A DNA stretch of 58,680 nt from JANNFX01 sp031380225. Its GTDB lineage: Bacteria > Pseudomonadota > Alphaproteobacteria > Rhizobiales > Hyphomicrobiaceae. Position numbers and translations under genes: made by a program. The notes below the pieces were generated by a model, which worked only from the letters and a program-made list of their open reading frames with translations, was not told the origin of the DNA and searched no databases. The stretch is taken from assembly GCA_031380225.1 (NCBI GenBank), contig JANNFX010000271.1, forward strand, positions 1-58,680, read 5' to 3'. Below are positions 1-8,054 of this stretch, one piece after another; position 1 is the stretch's first letter; each line of letters begins with the position of its first letter.

Positions 1-416
1 CGCGCTCCAGCATTGATGCGTGGGTGGCAGAAGCGAAGTTGCCGAACGTGCGGCCGGCACTTGCGTTGGATGTCTGCGATGAGACGTGGCCCGTTGAGAC
101 GGTCAATGCTGTGCTTTGCATTAACATGATCCACATCGCGCCTTGGCAGGCAGCGATTGGCTTGATCCAAGGCGCGAGCCGCATTCTGCCGCCATCGGGA
201 GTGCTGATCCTATACGGACCCTATCGCCGCGGCGAACAGCACAGCGCGCCTTCAAACGAAGCGTTCGATCTCGATTTACGAGCCCGCAATCCGGAATGGG
301 GTGTGCGTGATCTCGAAGCCGTCACAACCCTCGCCGCAGCGCATGGCTTCGGCTCTCCACTTATAGAAGACATGCCAGCCAACAATCTGACACTGATTTT
401 CAAGAAGAATTCGTAG
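1..416 (+). CDS. DUF938 SAM-dependent methyltransferase-like protein (5' truncated)
   Basis: The reading frame is open from base 3 of the window, so the N-terminus lies outside; about 137 C-terminal residues are visible. The segment reads like the second half of the DUF938 family of class I SAM-dependent methyltransferase-like proteins: a strand ending VLCINMIHIAPW, then a glycine/proline turn (PPSGVLILYGPY) and a C-terminal LIFKK strand. The SAM-binding glycine motif would be in the missing part. The substrate of the family is not established. It converges on cysK, with only 6 bases between the two stops. The family call is confident; any methylation target would be a guess. Confidence 0.8.
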   Translation, partial: RSSIDAWVAEAKLPNVRPALALDVCDETWPVETVNAVLCINMIHIAPWQAAIGLIQGASRILPPSGVLILYGPYRRGEQHSAPSNEAFDLDLRARNPEWGVRDLEAVTTLAAAHGFGSPLIEDMPANNLTLIFKKNS

Positions 417-422
417 GTCGGA

Positions 423-1418
423 CTACGCCACCGGCTCGACAAACAATTCGCTCGTGTAGTAGCGCTCGGCACACGACGGCGCGAAGGTGACGATGGTTTT
501 GCCGCTCATGTCTTCGCGGGCAGCAATTTGCAGCGCAGCTGCTACATTGGCGCCGGTTGATATGCCGCCCGGAATGCCGTCCGACTTCGACAGCGCGCGC
601 GAGGTATCGAACGCCTGTTCATTTGAAACACTGATGATTTCATCAATTAACGACGTATCGAGCACGCCCGGAATAAAGCCGGCGCCGATGCCCTGAATTT
701 TGTGCGGCCCGCGTTGGCCACCTGCCAACACAGGACTCCCTGCAGGCTCGACCGCGACAACCTTCAGCTTCGGATTGAGTTTTTTCAAAACCTTGCCGCA
801 ACCGGTCAGCGTGCCGCCGGTACCGACGCCGACCACCAGATAATCGATCTTGCCACCAGTGTCGGCCCAGATTTCCTGAGCAGTTGTCAGTTCATGGACC
901 AGCGGATTGGCAGGATTTTCAAACTGGCTCGGTTGGATGGCGTCGGGATTGGCAGCCACAAGTTCGGTGGCTTTGGCGATTGCCGCTGGCATGCCGCCGG
1001 ACGCTGGTGTCAGAACAAGTTCTGCACCGAGGTGTGCCAAAATCTTGCGGCGCTCAATCGACATGCTTTCTGGCATGACGAGCTGCAACCGGTAGCCGCG
1101 CGCGGCCGCGACGAAGGCGAGCCCGATGCCGGTGTTGCCTGACGTCGGTTCGATCAGGATCGATTTGCCCGGCGTGATTTTGCCTTGCGATTCGAGCACG
1201 TCGATCATCGACACGCCGATGCGATCTTTGACGCTTGATAGCGGATTGAAGAATTCGAGCTTGATCAACACCGTCGCGTGGGCGCCTGCGGTCTTGGCAA
1301 GCTTGTTGATGCGGACCAGCGGTGTATGTCCGATGGTCTCCGTGATGTCGTTGTAGACCCGGCCGCGGCCCCATGACTTGGTGGCTTTGAGCGTCTTGAT
1401 TTCGGGCATGTCAGTCAT
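423..1418 (-). CDS. cysK: Cysteine synthase A (O-acetylserine sulfhydrylase)
   Basis: PLP enzyme making L-cysteine from O-acetylserine and sulfide in the cytoplasm. The PLP lysine is K64 in the NPLSSVKDR motif, the substrate loop TSGNTG is at residues 92-97, and the phosphate-binding glycine loop GTGGTLTG follows near residue 200. The frame is open to an ATG at 1499, but the ATG at 1418 has a GGAG Shine-Dalgarno about 8 bases upstream and gives 331 residues, slightly longer than the usual ~310 because of a short N-terminal extension before the conserved start (ITETIGHTPLVRI). No sulfur-assimilation neighbours are present. CysK is favoured over cystathionine beta-synthase because there is no CBS or heme domain. 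Confidence 0.95.
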   Translation of the reverse strand: MTDMPEIKTLKATKSWGRGRVYNDITETIGHTPLVRINKLAKTAGAHATVLIKLEFFNPLSSVKDRIGVSMIDVLESQGKITPGKSILIEPTSGNTGIGLAFVAAARGYRLQLVMPESMSIERRKILAHLGAELVLTPASGGMPAAIAKATELVAANPDAIQPSQFENPANPLVHELTTAQEIWADTGGKIDYLVVGVGTGGTLTGCGKVLKKLNPKLKVVAVEPAGSPVLAGGQRGPHKIQGIGAGFIPGVLDTSLIDEIISVSNEQAFDTSRALSKSDGIPGGISTGANVAAALQIAAREDMSGKTIVTFAPSCAERYYTSELFVEPVA

Positions 1419-1558
1419 CGTTAGCTCCGCCTGCCAATAAAATGCCGGGGACGCGGTCCCCGAGGTAGTGAAATAGCCTTCCTGTCTGGACGCAATCAAC
1501 GGTTAATTTTGAAATATTGTGCCGTCATTAGGGCAAATTTCGAGAACAGTATACTAAT

Positions 1559-2122
1559 CTATCGCTTTGGAGCCGCGGTCCGCGTCGCTGGGCGCGGCTT
1601 TGCCGCCAACGCCGTCCTTTTTGGCGGAACTAACGCCAGCGGCGAAGATTTCTGAGTTGCAACATTGGTCGAGCCGAAGCCGCCTTTGCCGCGCTTGGTG
1701 TTTGTCACCGTCGACTTCAGTTTGAATTTAGCCCGCGCGACTTTGGCGATGACCATTTGCGCGATGCGTTCGCCGCGTTCGATTTTGAATGCTACGTCGC
1801 CGAGATTGATCAAGATGACTTTAACTTCGCCGCGATAGTCGCTGTCGATGGTGCCGGGACTGTTGAGGACCGTGATGCCATGCTTCAAGGCCAACCCCGA
1901 CCGTGGCCGGACTTGCGCCTCGGTTCCTTTTGGCAATTCGAGGATCAAGCCCGTTGGTATGATATCGCGCTTGCCGGGCTTGATGGTTATAGGCTCGCCT
2001 TCGGAAACAGCGGCCAGCAGATCTAGTCCCGCTGAGCCCCGCGTTTGATACGACGGCAACGCCAAGCCCATAGCGTGCGGAAGCTGCACGACTTTTATTT
2101 TGATGGATTTGATTTTCGGCAT
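1559..2122 (-). CDS. dut: Deoxyuridine 5'-triphosphate nucleotidohydrolase (dUTPase)
   Basis: Hydrolyses dUTP to dUMP and pyrophosphate, keeping uracil out of DNA and feeding thymidylate synthesis; the family is a homotrimer. The five motifs are visible: AGLDLLAA (31-38), PRSGLA (73-78), GTIDSDYRGE (90-99), RIAQMV (119-124) and RGKGGFGST (144-152). The start is the ATG at 2122 (MPKIKS); an upstream in-frame ATG at 2233 would add 37 residues encoded by the repeat-containing spacer. After motif 5 there is an unusual tail of about 35 residues rich in Lys, Arg, Ala and Pro, longer than the typical dUTPase C-terminus. It lies downstream of coaBC on the same strand, a linkage common in alphaproteobacteria, but here a fold-back repeat separates the two. 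Confidence 0.95.
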   Translation of the reverse strand: MPKIKSIKIKVVQLPHAMGLALPSYQTRGSAGLDLLAAVSEGEPITIKPGKRDIIPTGLILELPKGTEAQVRPRSGLALKHGITVLNSPGTIDSDYRGEVKVILINLGDVAFKIERGERIAQMVIAKVARAKFKLKSTVTNTKRGKGGFGSTNVATQKSSPLALVPPKRTALAAKPRPATRTAAPKR

Positions 2123-2161
2123 CTGATGTTCGCTCACACAAGTAATATAAATCTCACCACC

Positions 2162-2266
2162 GTAGGATGGATTATCGGCGCGACATGCAACGTATGACGG
2201 GCTGTAATCCACCATTGCACGGCAAGACCTCAATGGTGGAATACGCTTCGCTTCATTCCACCCTAC
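2162..2266. repeat. Fold-back intergenic repeat between coaBC and dut
   Basis: About 105 bases with nested inverted repeats: the ends GTAGGATGG and CCACCCTAC match at 8 of 9 positions, an inner perfect 9-bp pair CCACCATTG/CAATGGTGG sits at 2209-2217 and 2231-2239, and a hairpin GGTGGAAT/ATTCCACC sits at 2235-2242 and 2255-2262. The loop carries the GAAGCG-type sequence seen in many short palindromic intergenic elements of Hyphomicrobiales. It lies in the transcribed spacer between coaBC and dut, where it could act as mRNA hairpin or terminator. No second full copy was noticed in this window. Confidence 0.7.
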
Positions 2267-2276
2267 AAAACTTACC

Positions 2277-3524
2277 TCATACCCACGTCCCGGTTTTAGC
2301 GATGAACGCTGCAGCGCGCGTCATCAAAAGATTTGCAACGTCGGTTTTGGTCATTTCGGGCCAGCTTTCGACGCCGTCTTCCGTCACCAAGTGGACGGTA
2401 TTCCGATCGCCGCCCATCACGCCATAGGCTGGCGATACGTCATTGGCGACAATCCAATCGGCACCCTTCGATCGGCGCTTGGCCTTGGCATGCTCAATGA
2501 CGGTTTCAGTTTCAGCAGCGAAACCGATCACGAGAGCGGGCCGCTTTTTCTTGAGCGCGGAAACCGTGCGCAAGATATCGGCATTTTCAACCAACTCCAA
2601 CGATGGTGGTGATGTCTTAGCGCCCTTCTTGATCTTTTGGCTGGCGGTATCGGCGACGCGCCAATCTGCGACGGCGGCGGCGAAGACGGCGATATCAGCT
2701 GGCAAATTTGCCTCAACAGCTGCGAGCATCTCAGCTGCGGTCTCGACAGCGACAAACTCAACGAGGGATGGCGGCGGCAGCGACACCGGGCCAGAGACCA
2801 GCGTCACCCGCGCGCCAAGTGCTTGAGCGGCGACGGCAATGGCATAACCCTGCTTGCCCGACGAGCGATTGGCGAGAAAGCGCACCGGATCGATCGGTTC
2901 ATGCGTTGGTCCGCTGGTGATCAGCACGTGCTGACCAGATAGCGGTAACTTGGTTTCTGCATCAGTCGCTTTCGAAGTGCCGCGTTCGGCCAGCATTTTC
3001 TCGATCACAGCGACGATTTCAAGCGGTTCTGACAATCGCCCAATGCCGGCTTCGCCGCTTTCCGCCATTTCACCGGTTGCAGGTCCGATGAACGACACAC
3101 CGTCTATTTTCAGTTGCGCGACGTTGCGCTGCGTCGCTGGATGGCTCCACATGCGTGGGTTCATGGCAGGCGCGAGGAGGATCGGACGGTTCGAGGCCAG
3201 CAGCACTGCGGTTGCCAAATCATTGGCGTGGCCGCCGGCCATTTTGGCCAGCAGATCAGCGGTTGCGGGCGCGACGACAATCAGGTCGCATTCGCGCGAT
3301 AGCCGGATGTGGCCGATCTCGCGCTCGTCATTGAGGTCGAACAGGCCGGTGAACACGCGGTCGTTCGATAGTGCACCAACTGACAACGGCGTGACGAATT
3401 CTGCGCCCGCTTTGGTCAATACCGTGCGCACGCCGATGCCGCGCTCTTTCAAACGCCGGATCAGGTCGAGACACTTGTAGGCCGCGATGCCGCCGCCAAT
3501 GATGAGCAGAATACGTTTGGACAA
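2277..3524 (-). CDS. coaBC: Bifunctional phosphopantothenoylcysteine decarboxylase / phosphopantothenate-cysteine ligase
   Basis: Catalyses two consecutive steps of coenzyme A synthesis. The N-terminal FMN-dependent CoaC half covers residues 1-180: His72 in GHIRLS is the expected catalytic base and APAMNPRMW (118-126) is the substrate-binding motif. The CoaB ligase half begins near residue 198 with LITSGPTHEPID and the NRSSGKQG motif. The start codon is TTG at 3524, behind an AGGTGA Shine-Dalgarno; no ATG or GTG is available in frame nearby. In the CoaC flap the position of the E. coli catalytic cysteine (ACGxxGPGR) is occupied by serine (ESGEAGIGR, Ser156), which I recall as common in alphaproteobacterial CoaBC. 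Length 415 residues is normal for the fused form. Confidence 0.95.
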   Translation of the reverse strand: MSKRILLIIGGGIAAYKCLDLIRRLKERGIGVRTVLTKAGAEFVTPLSVGALSNDRVFTGLFDLNDEREIGHIRLSRECDLIVVAPATADLLAKMAGGHANDLATAVLLASNRPILLAPAMNPRMWSHPATQRNVAQLKIDGVSFIGPATGEMAESGEAGIGRLSEPLEIVAVIEKMLAERGTSKATDAETKLPLSGQHVLITSGPTHEPIDPVRFLANRSSGKQGYAIAVAAQALGARVTLVSGPVSLPPPSLVEFVAVETAAEMLAAVEANLPADIAVFAAAVADWRVADTASQKIKKGAKTSPPSLELVENADILRTVSALKKKRPALVIGFAAETETVIEHAKAKRRSKGADWIVANDVSPAYGVMGGDRNTVHLVTEDGVESWPEMTKTDVANLLMTRAAAFIAKTGTWV

Positions 3525-3628
3525 TGTGTCACCTGAACATGGCCAGTTGGGCGTTTGTAGAGCGCCACAGCCCCGAAGCCAACCCGGTAAGCGGTGAGAG
3601 GCTTAATCAAAGCCTGATAAATAGCGCC

Positions 3629-4621
3629 TTAACCGATCAGCGGATGCGGTGTGCCATCTGCAATGTAAGCGGCGACAGCCTCGGCCAATACGGGCGCCAA
3701 CAGGAAACCATGCCGGTAGGCGCCGTTGACGAAGATGTGGTTTCTATCGCGGACGTGAACGCGGGGAACATTATCGGGAAACGCCGGGCGGACGCCTGCA
3801 TCGATTTCTAGGATTTCGGCTTCGCCAAAAGCTGGATGCAAAGCGTAAGCGGCGCCCAGCAACTCCAGCGCCGACCGTACCGTCACCGGGCCGTCATCTT
3901 CGCTTTCTATCATCGTCGCGCCGATCAGAGTGCGTCCGCCGCCCCAAGGGACAGCATAGAGCGGATAACGCGGATGCAGCAGACGGACCGGCCGCGATAG
4001 CGAGACCTCTGGAGTGCGGATTAAGAGCCGCTCACCCCGGACGCCGCGAAGTAGTGGCAAATCCGCTTTCGCCCCCATGCCACGGCAGTCGATGATCAGT
4101 ACGCTCGCAACACCTTGGTCAAAAGCTGTGCCGAACTTTGTCACGACTCCCAACCGTTGCGCTTCGTGCAACAAAAACAACATCGCATCGGGCGTCGCTA
4201 CGTGTGCTTCACTTTTAAAGACCAGCGCCGACTGGAATCTATCGGCGAGATCGGGTTCGAGTTTGGTGATGCCATCGCCGTCAAGGCGATCCGAGCCACG
4301 GGTCAGTTTTTCAAATCGCACGAGATCAGGTTTGTCACGTGCCGCGACGACGACCAGCGTGCCGTTGTTGATCACGCCAGGATAAGTTTGCCGCCATAAT
4401 GCCAACCCGTGGTGCCCAAAAGTTCGCACTAGCTGAGGCGCACTTTCAGCCTCACAGTCGGGTGCGAGCATCGCACCTGCATGGCGGCTTGCGGACGACG
4501 AGAACGGGTCCGCACTTTTGTCGATCAGTGTTACGCGATGGCCAACTCGCGCCAGCGTTATGGCCTGCCAGAGTCCGAGTATGCCAGCGCCTGCGATCGT
4601 GATTTCGCGCCCGCCCGCCAT
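3629..4621 (-). CDS. thiO: FAD-dependent oxidoreductase, glycine oxidase (ThiO)-like
   Basis: A D-amino-acid-oxidase-type flavoprotein. It starts with a Rossmann FAD motif, GAGILGLWQA, in the first 20 residues, followed by the SRHAGAMLAP segment and a C-terminal GAYRHGFLLAP motif that closes over FAD in ThiO/DadA relatives. ThiO oxidises glycine to iminoglycine for the thiazole ring of thiamine, but no other thi genes are nearby, so the substrate is inferred from family resemblance only. The ATG at 4621 overlaps the ggt stop (TGATG), implying translational coupling; an upstream frame extension to 4765 lies inside ggt and is rejected. A different small-amine oxidase role, linked to products of ggt, is possible. 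Confidence 0.72.
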   Translation of the reverse strand: MAGGREITIAGAGILGLWQAITLARVGHRVTLIDKSADPFSSSASRHAGAMLAPDCEAESAPQLVRTFGHHGLALWRQTYPGVINNGTLVVVAARDKPDLVRFEKLTRGSDRLDGDGITKLEPDLADRFQSALVFKSEAHVATPDAMLFLLHEAQRLGVVTKFGTAFDQGVASVLIIDCRGMGAKADLPLLRGVRGERLLIRTPEVSLSRPVRLLHPRYPLYAVPWGGGRTLIGATMIESEDDGPVTVRSALELLGAAYALHPAFGEAEILEIDAGVRPAFPDNVPRVHVRDRNHIFVNGAYRHGFLLAPVLAEAVAAYIADGTPHPLIG

Positions 4622-6423
4622 CAGTCGCCCACCGCAGTGCCTTCGCGGCGCGGATCGGCGCCACCTTGCAATCGGCCGTTGTGGCGCACGACGGCGTGGG
4701 TCCCGGAGTTCATGAGGTCGAATGAAATCGAATGGCCATAGGTCTTGAGCTTCAACGCGCTCCACATGGCGCCGGCGCTATATTCGAACTCAGCCGGGCC
4801 ACCCATGCTGCCAAAGTTCATGAGCGCGGTTGCTGCCTGCGCGTCGAGTTGCCAATCGAGCAGGCCAACGAGAGCCTTCGTGACATAAAGAATGATGCGG
4901 CCGCCGCCGGGTGAGCCGAGCACGGCGATCACGTCGCCCTTGCTGTCGAAGACGATGGTTGGTGCCATGGTGCTGCGTGGCCGTTTGCCAGGTTCAACCC
5001 GATTGGCGATTGGTGTGCCGTCCTGGTCGGCCGCGCGGAAGGAAAAATCGGTCAGCTCATTGTTCAGTAAAAAGCCGCCCGCCATAACGCCGGACCCAAA
5101 CACACCTTCAATCGTCGTCGTCATTGAGACGGCATTGCCATCGGCATCGATTACCGACAGATGGCTGGTGCCGGCCCGTTCTATTGTAGCGTCTTCACCG
5201 AAGGCGTGCTTTTGAATACCGGGCGGTGAGCCGGGTGCCGCGGTATCCATGGCGTCGTTGGCATCGATGAGCGCGCGACGGGACGCGAGATAGGCGGGAT
5301 CCGACAAACCAGGCGGCACGGGCACAAAATCCGGATCGGCAAGGTAGCGATCACGGTCAGCATAGGCGAGTTTCTCGGCTTCGATGATGAGGTGCATGGC
5401 GGCGGTATTCAACGCCATTTCATGGCCGGACCCGAGGGCCAGGCCGTCGAGTATCGTGAAAATCTGCGCAATCGCCACGCCGCCTGACGACGGTGGTCCC
5501 ATGCCGCAAATCTTGAAGCTACGATACGGCACACACAGCGCCGGACGTTCTTTAATCTGGTAGGCGGCGAGATCAGCGGCTGTTAAATCGCCAGCGTAGT
5601 TTGTCGCGTTTGCCGCGGCTTTCACGATTTGATCAGCGATTGGCCCCGCATAGAACGCATCTGCGCCGCCCGTTGCAATGGCGCGCAGCGTTGCCGCGTA
5701 GTCTGGGTTCTTTAAGACGTAGCCGGTTGGGCGCGCGCTGCCGCCAACGTCAAAATACAATTTCTTGCCAACGGCATCGAACACTTGGGCGCCATTCCAT
5801 GCTAGTAAGAAATGCAATCGTTTTGAGACTTGAAAACCATCCTCAGCCAGTTTGATCGCGGGCTCGAACAACTTCGCCCACGGCAGCTTGCCATGCTTTT
5901 TATGGGTCGCTTCGAGCAAGCGGACTGTGCCCGGCGTGCCGATGGACAGTCCGGAATGCACGGCTGTATCGAAGGCGACGGGTTTGCCGTCTTTGATGAA
6001 GCGATCAGGGGTCGCAGTCGCAGGTGCCGTCTCGCGGCCGTCATAGGCCGTCAAAGCTTTCGCGGTCAGATCCCAATGCAGGATGAAAGCCCCGCCGCCG
6101 AGGCCCGAGGATTGCGGTTCAACAAGCCCAAGTGCGAGCTGTGCTGCAATCGCGGCATCAATCGCAGAGCCACCGGCACGCAACATTTCGCGTCCGGCTT
6201 CCGAGGCAAGCGGGTTGGCGCTCGCGATCATGTACTTGGACGCCGTCACGAGGGCAGCGTTAGCGTTGACTTCGGTTGATTGCTCTGGCTCGACCTGCTG
6301 GCGCTGGGCATGTGCGGGGTGACGTAGCAGCGGCAGGCTTAATATCAACAGCGCGGCAGTGCAAATCGATCGCAGCAAGCCGCAGCGGATAGTGGCATTG
6401 GTGGTAATATCTGAGTTGCGCAT
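4621..6423 (-). CDS. ggt: Gamma-glutamyltransferase (periplasmic)
   Basis: N-terminal nucleophile hydrolase that cleaves or transfers the gamma-glutamyl group of glutathione in the periplasm. A long signal peptide is visible (hydrophobic core near residues 20-32, cleavage after AHAQ about residue 40). The autocatalytic processing site is the TSHLSV motif with Thr419 as predicted nucleophile at the start of the small subunit, and the glycine-rich GSPGGGRI segment follows near residue 505. The 600-residue length suits the family. Its stop overlaps the start of the ThiO-like gene by one base. Only 57 bases separate its start from the divergent cupin gene, so the promoters share that space; no clear Shine-Dalgarno precedes the ATG. 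Confidence 0.93.
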   Translation of the reverse strand: MRNSDITTNATIRCGLLRSICTAALLILSLPLLRHPAHAQRQQVEPEQSTEVNANAALVTASKYMIASANPLASEAGREMLRAGGSAIDAAIAAQLALGLVEPQSSGLGGGAFILHWDLTAKALTAYDGRETAPATATPDRFIKDGKPVAFDTAVHSGLSIGTPGTVRLLEATHKKHGKLPWAKLFEPAIKLAEDGFQVSKRLHFLLAWNGAQVFDAVGKKLYFDVGGSARPTGYVLKNPDYAATLRAIATGGADAFYAGPIADQIVKAAANATNYAGDLTAADLAAYQIKERPALCVPYRSFKICGMGPPSSGGVAIAQIFTILDGLALGSGHEMALNTAAMHLIIEAEKLAYADRDRYLADPDFVPVPPGLSDPAYLASRRALIDANDAMDTAAPGSPPGIQKHAFGEDATIERAGTSHLSVIDADGNAVSMTTTIEGVFGSGVMAGGFLLNNELTDFSFRAADQDGTPIANRVEPGKRPRSTMAPTIVFDSKGDVIAVLGSPGGGRIILYVTKALVGLLDWQLDAQAATALMNFGSMGGPAEFEYSAGAMWSALKLKTYGHSISFDLMNSGTHAVVRHNGRLQGGADPRREGTAVGD

Positions 6424-6480
6424 CGGGCAGGAGCAGTGCAGCTTTGTTGAACCAGCTCATGTCACTATAGGGTTTCAGAG

Positions 6481-6936
6481 ATGCTTGCAAAGACGCGCAT
6501 GAATTTCGCGGCCGTCGCCGCCCTTTTCACAGCCGTTGCGGCTGGATTTCTTGGCGGCCAATGGGCGCGGGCTTTAGAGGCACCAAAGCGCGTGGTGACG
6601 CTGATATCGGCGAGCCAGACGATAACAGGTGAAAAAATCGCATACCCCGTCAGTCAGCCCGCAAAAGTGACGGCAGTTGTCCTCACACTTCAGCCCGGCG
6701 AAGAAACTGGCTGGCATACACATGGCGTGCCAACCTTTGGCTATGTGCTCGACGGCGAAGTTACCGTTGACTATGGCGACCAGGGCCGACGCACCTACCA
6801 CGCCGGCGAAGCTGTGTTGGAAGCCATGTCGATCGGTCATAACGGCCGCAACAACGGCACAGTGGCAATGCGAATTCTCGCTGTTTACATGGGAGCGGAA
6901 GGCGTGCAGGCGACCGAGGCGATTGTAAAAAACTAA
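6481..6936 (+). CDS. Secreted or membrane-anchored cupin-domain protein
   Basis: A 151-residue protein with an N-terminal hydrophobic segment (AAVAALFTAVAAGFLGG) that is a signal peptide or anchor, then a single cupin barrel. Cupin motif 1 (GWHTHGVPTFGYVLDGE) carries the metal-binding histidines and motif 2 (HAGEAVLEA...GHNGRN) follows. Such proteins are often annotated only as cupin domain-containing; the ligand is unknown. It diverges from ggt. Two starts are possible, 6481 and the ATG at 6499; both keep the signal segment and neither has a strong Shine-Dalgarno. Confidence 0.8.
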   Translation: MLAKTRMNFAAVAALFTAVAAGFLGGQWARALEAPKRVVTLISASQTITGEKIAYPVSQPAKVTAVVLTLQPGEETGWHTHGVPTFGYVLDGEVTVDYGDQGRRTYHAGEAVLEAMSIGHNGRNNGTVAMRILAVYMGAEGVQATEAIVKN

Positions 6937-6942
6937 AGGGCT

Positions 6943-7118
6943 CTAGTTTTCTGTCACAGACATTCGATACCCCCAAGGATCGTCATCCCGGCGCGACCAC
7001 TTGGGAGTCCCCTTGCGGGAAAGGGCGGGATCCGCGCAAGCTTAAATATGAACTTAAATTTCGGGCTTGCGCGGGTCCCCGCCTGAGTGGGGAGAGCTGA
7101 TCCGGGTACCAAGCGTCA
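6943..7118. repeat. Intergenic repeat, copy A (second copy at 53816-53989)
   Basis: About 176 bases that align over their whole length, in the same orientation, with 53816-53989; a stretch beginning CCCCCAAGGATCGTCATCCC is identical and the rest diverges by substitutions. In this copy GGGATCCGCGCAAGC and GCTTGCGCGGGTCCC form a near-perfect stem (one mismatch) around an AT-rich loop containing two CTTAAAT-like segments. It lies between the convergent cupin and HPr genes and ends 8 bases from the HPr stop. It may act as a terminator or be a non-autonomous mobile element; no transposase end signature was recognised. Confidence 0.85.
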
Positions 7119-7126
7119 GCGCAACG

Positions 7127-7432
7127 TCACCCTTCGTCGGCGAGTTCTTCACCGAAACCGGTTTCAACCAGCGTGACCAATGCTTCGAGCGCTTCTGGTC
7201 CGTCAGGGCCTTCGGCGGTGATGTGGAGTTGTGATCCAGGGCCAGCCGCCAGCATCATCAATCCCATAATCGAGGTGCCGCCGACCGATTGACCGTCGCG
7301 GAGCACAGTGATGTTGGCTTTGAAGCGTTCGGCGCAGCGCACAAAGGCGGCCGATGCGCGGGCGTGCAGCCCTTTCCGATTGACAATGGTGACAACCGCT
7401 TCGGGGCGCTTGCTACTGGCGATTTCAGGCAT
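7127..7432 (-). CDS. ptsH: HPr-family phosphocarrier protein
   Basis: Small phosphocarrier of the phosphotransferase system. The active-site histidine is His23 in the NRKGLHARASA motif, and Ser54 in GGTSIMGLM corresponds to the regulatory serine phosphorylated by HPr kinase. I chose the ATG at 7432 (101 residues), 10 bases after the IIA stop; an in-frame GTG at 7453 would overlap the IIA stop and add seven residues. It is the last gene of the run chvI-chvG-hprK-IIA-HPr. Since no sugar permease is present, the role is most likely regulatory, carrying phosphate between an EI elsewhere in the genome and IIA and integrating the HprK signal. Confidence 0.93.
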   Translation of the reverse strand: MPEIASSKRPEAVVTIVNRKGLHARASAAFVRCAERFKANITVLRDGQSVGGTSIMGLMMLAAGPGSQLHITAEGPDGPEALEALVTLVETGFGEELADEG

Positions 7433-7442
7433 GATGCACGGC

Positions 7443-7847
7443 CTAGCTCTCACCTGTCAGTTCTTGGCTCGCGACCTTGATGTACTTGCGCCCCGCATCG
7501 CGCGCGGCGGCGACGGCGTCATGCAAGTTCATATCGCGGCGTAGGCTCGCTAGTTTTACCAGGATCGGCAAGTTGATACCGGCCAGAACTTCGACATTGG
7601 CTTCGTCCATGACTGAAATGGCGAGGTTGGAGGGCGTACCGCCAAACATGTCGGTCAAAACGATGACGCCTTTGCCGGTATCGACCCGGCGTATCGCATC
7701 AACGATCTCGCTACGCCGCAGGGTCATGTCGTCGTCCGGCCCGATAGCAATTGTTTCCAACTGCGTTTGACGGCCGACCACGTGCTCCATGGCCGAGCGA
7801 AACTCGACAGCCAATCCGCCGTGGGTAACAATCACAAGCCCGATCAT
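7443..7847 (-). CDS. PTS IIA component, mannose-type fold (regulatory EIIA)
   Basis: A 134-residue EIIA-Man-like domain. The phosphorylatable histidine is His9 in VIVTHGGLA, and DMFGGTPSNLA near residue 70 is a typical mannose-family IIA motif. Full mannose permeases also have IIB, IIC and IID, all absent here, so this standalone IIA probably works in signalling, as in the conserved alphaproteobacterial cluster with hprK and chvG/chvI. It is followed by HPr. A 207-base spacer separates it from hprK upstream; the weak open frame in that spacer looks non-coding. Confidence 0.92.
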   Translation of the reverse strand: MIGLVIVTHGGLAVEFRSAMEHVVGRQTQLETIAIGPDDDMTLRRSEIVDAIRRVDTGKGVIVLTDMFGGTPSNLAISVMDEANVEVLAGINLPILVKLASLRRDMNLHDAVAAARDAGRKYIKVASQELTGES

Positions 7848-8054
7848 TCAGGTGAGCCGTTTGCTGGTGTGAGCGGCCGCAGCAGCAGTCGCATACTGGA
7901 TTCCAAGACTGCTATTACATTGAGAAACCGCGAACTCGCACAAAGCAATCCTGGCGCCTCGCGAGCCATTGGCGTCGCCTGGAGCGCCAGATCGAGGCGG
8001 AGAGTTACAGGGGTTCGCCGCCGACGCAAGCGCTTTTCGCAGCTGCGAGACCGG

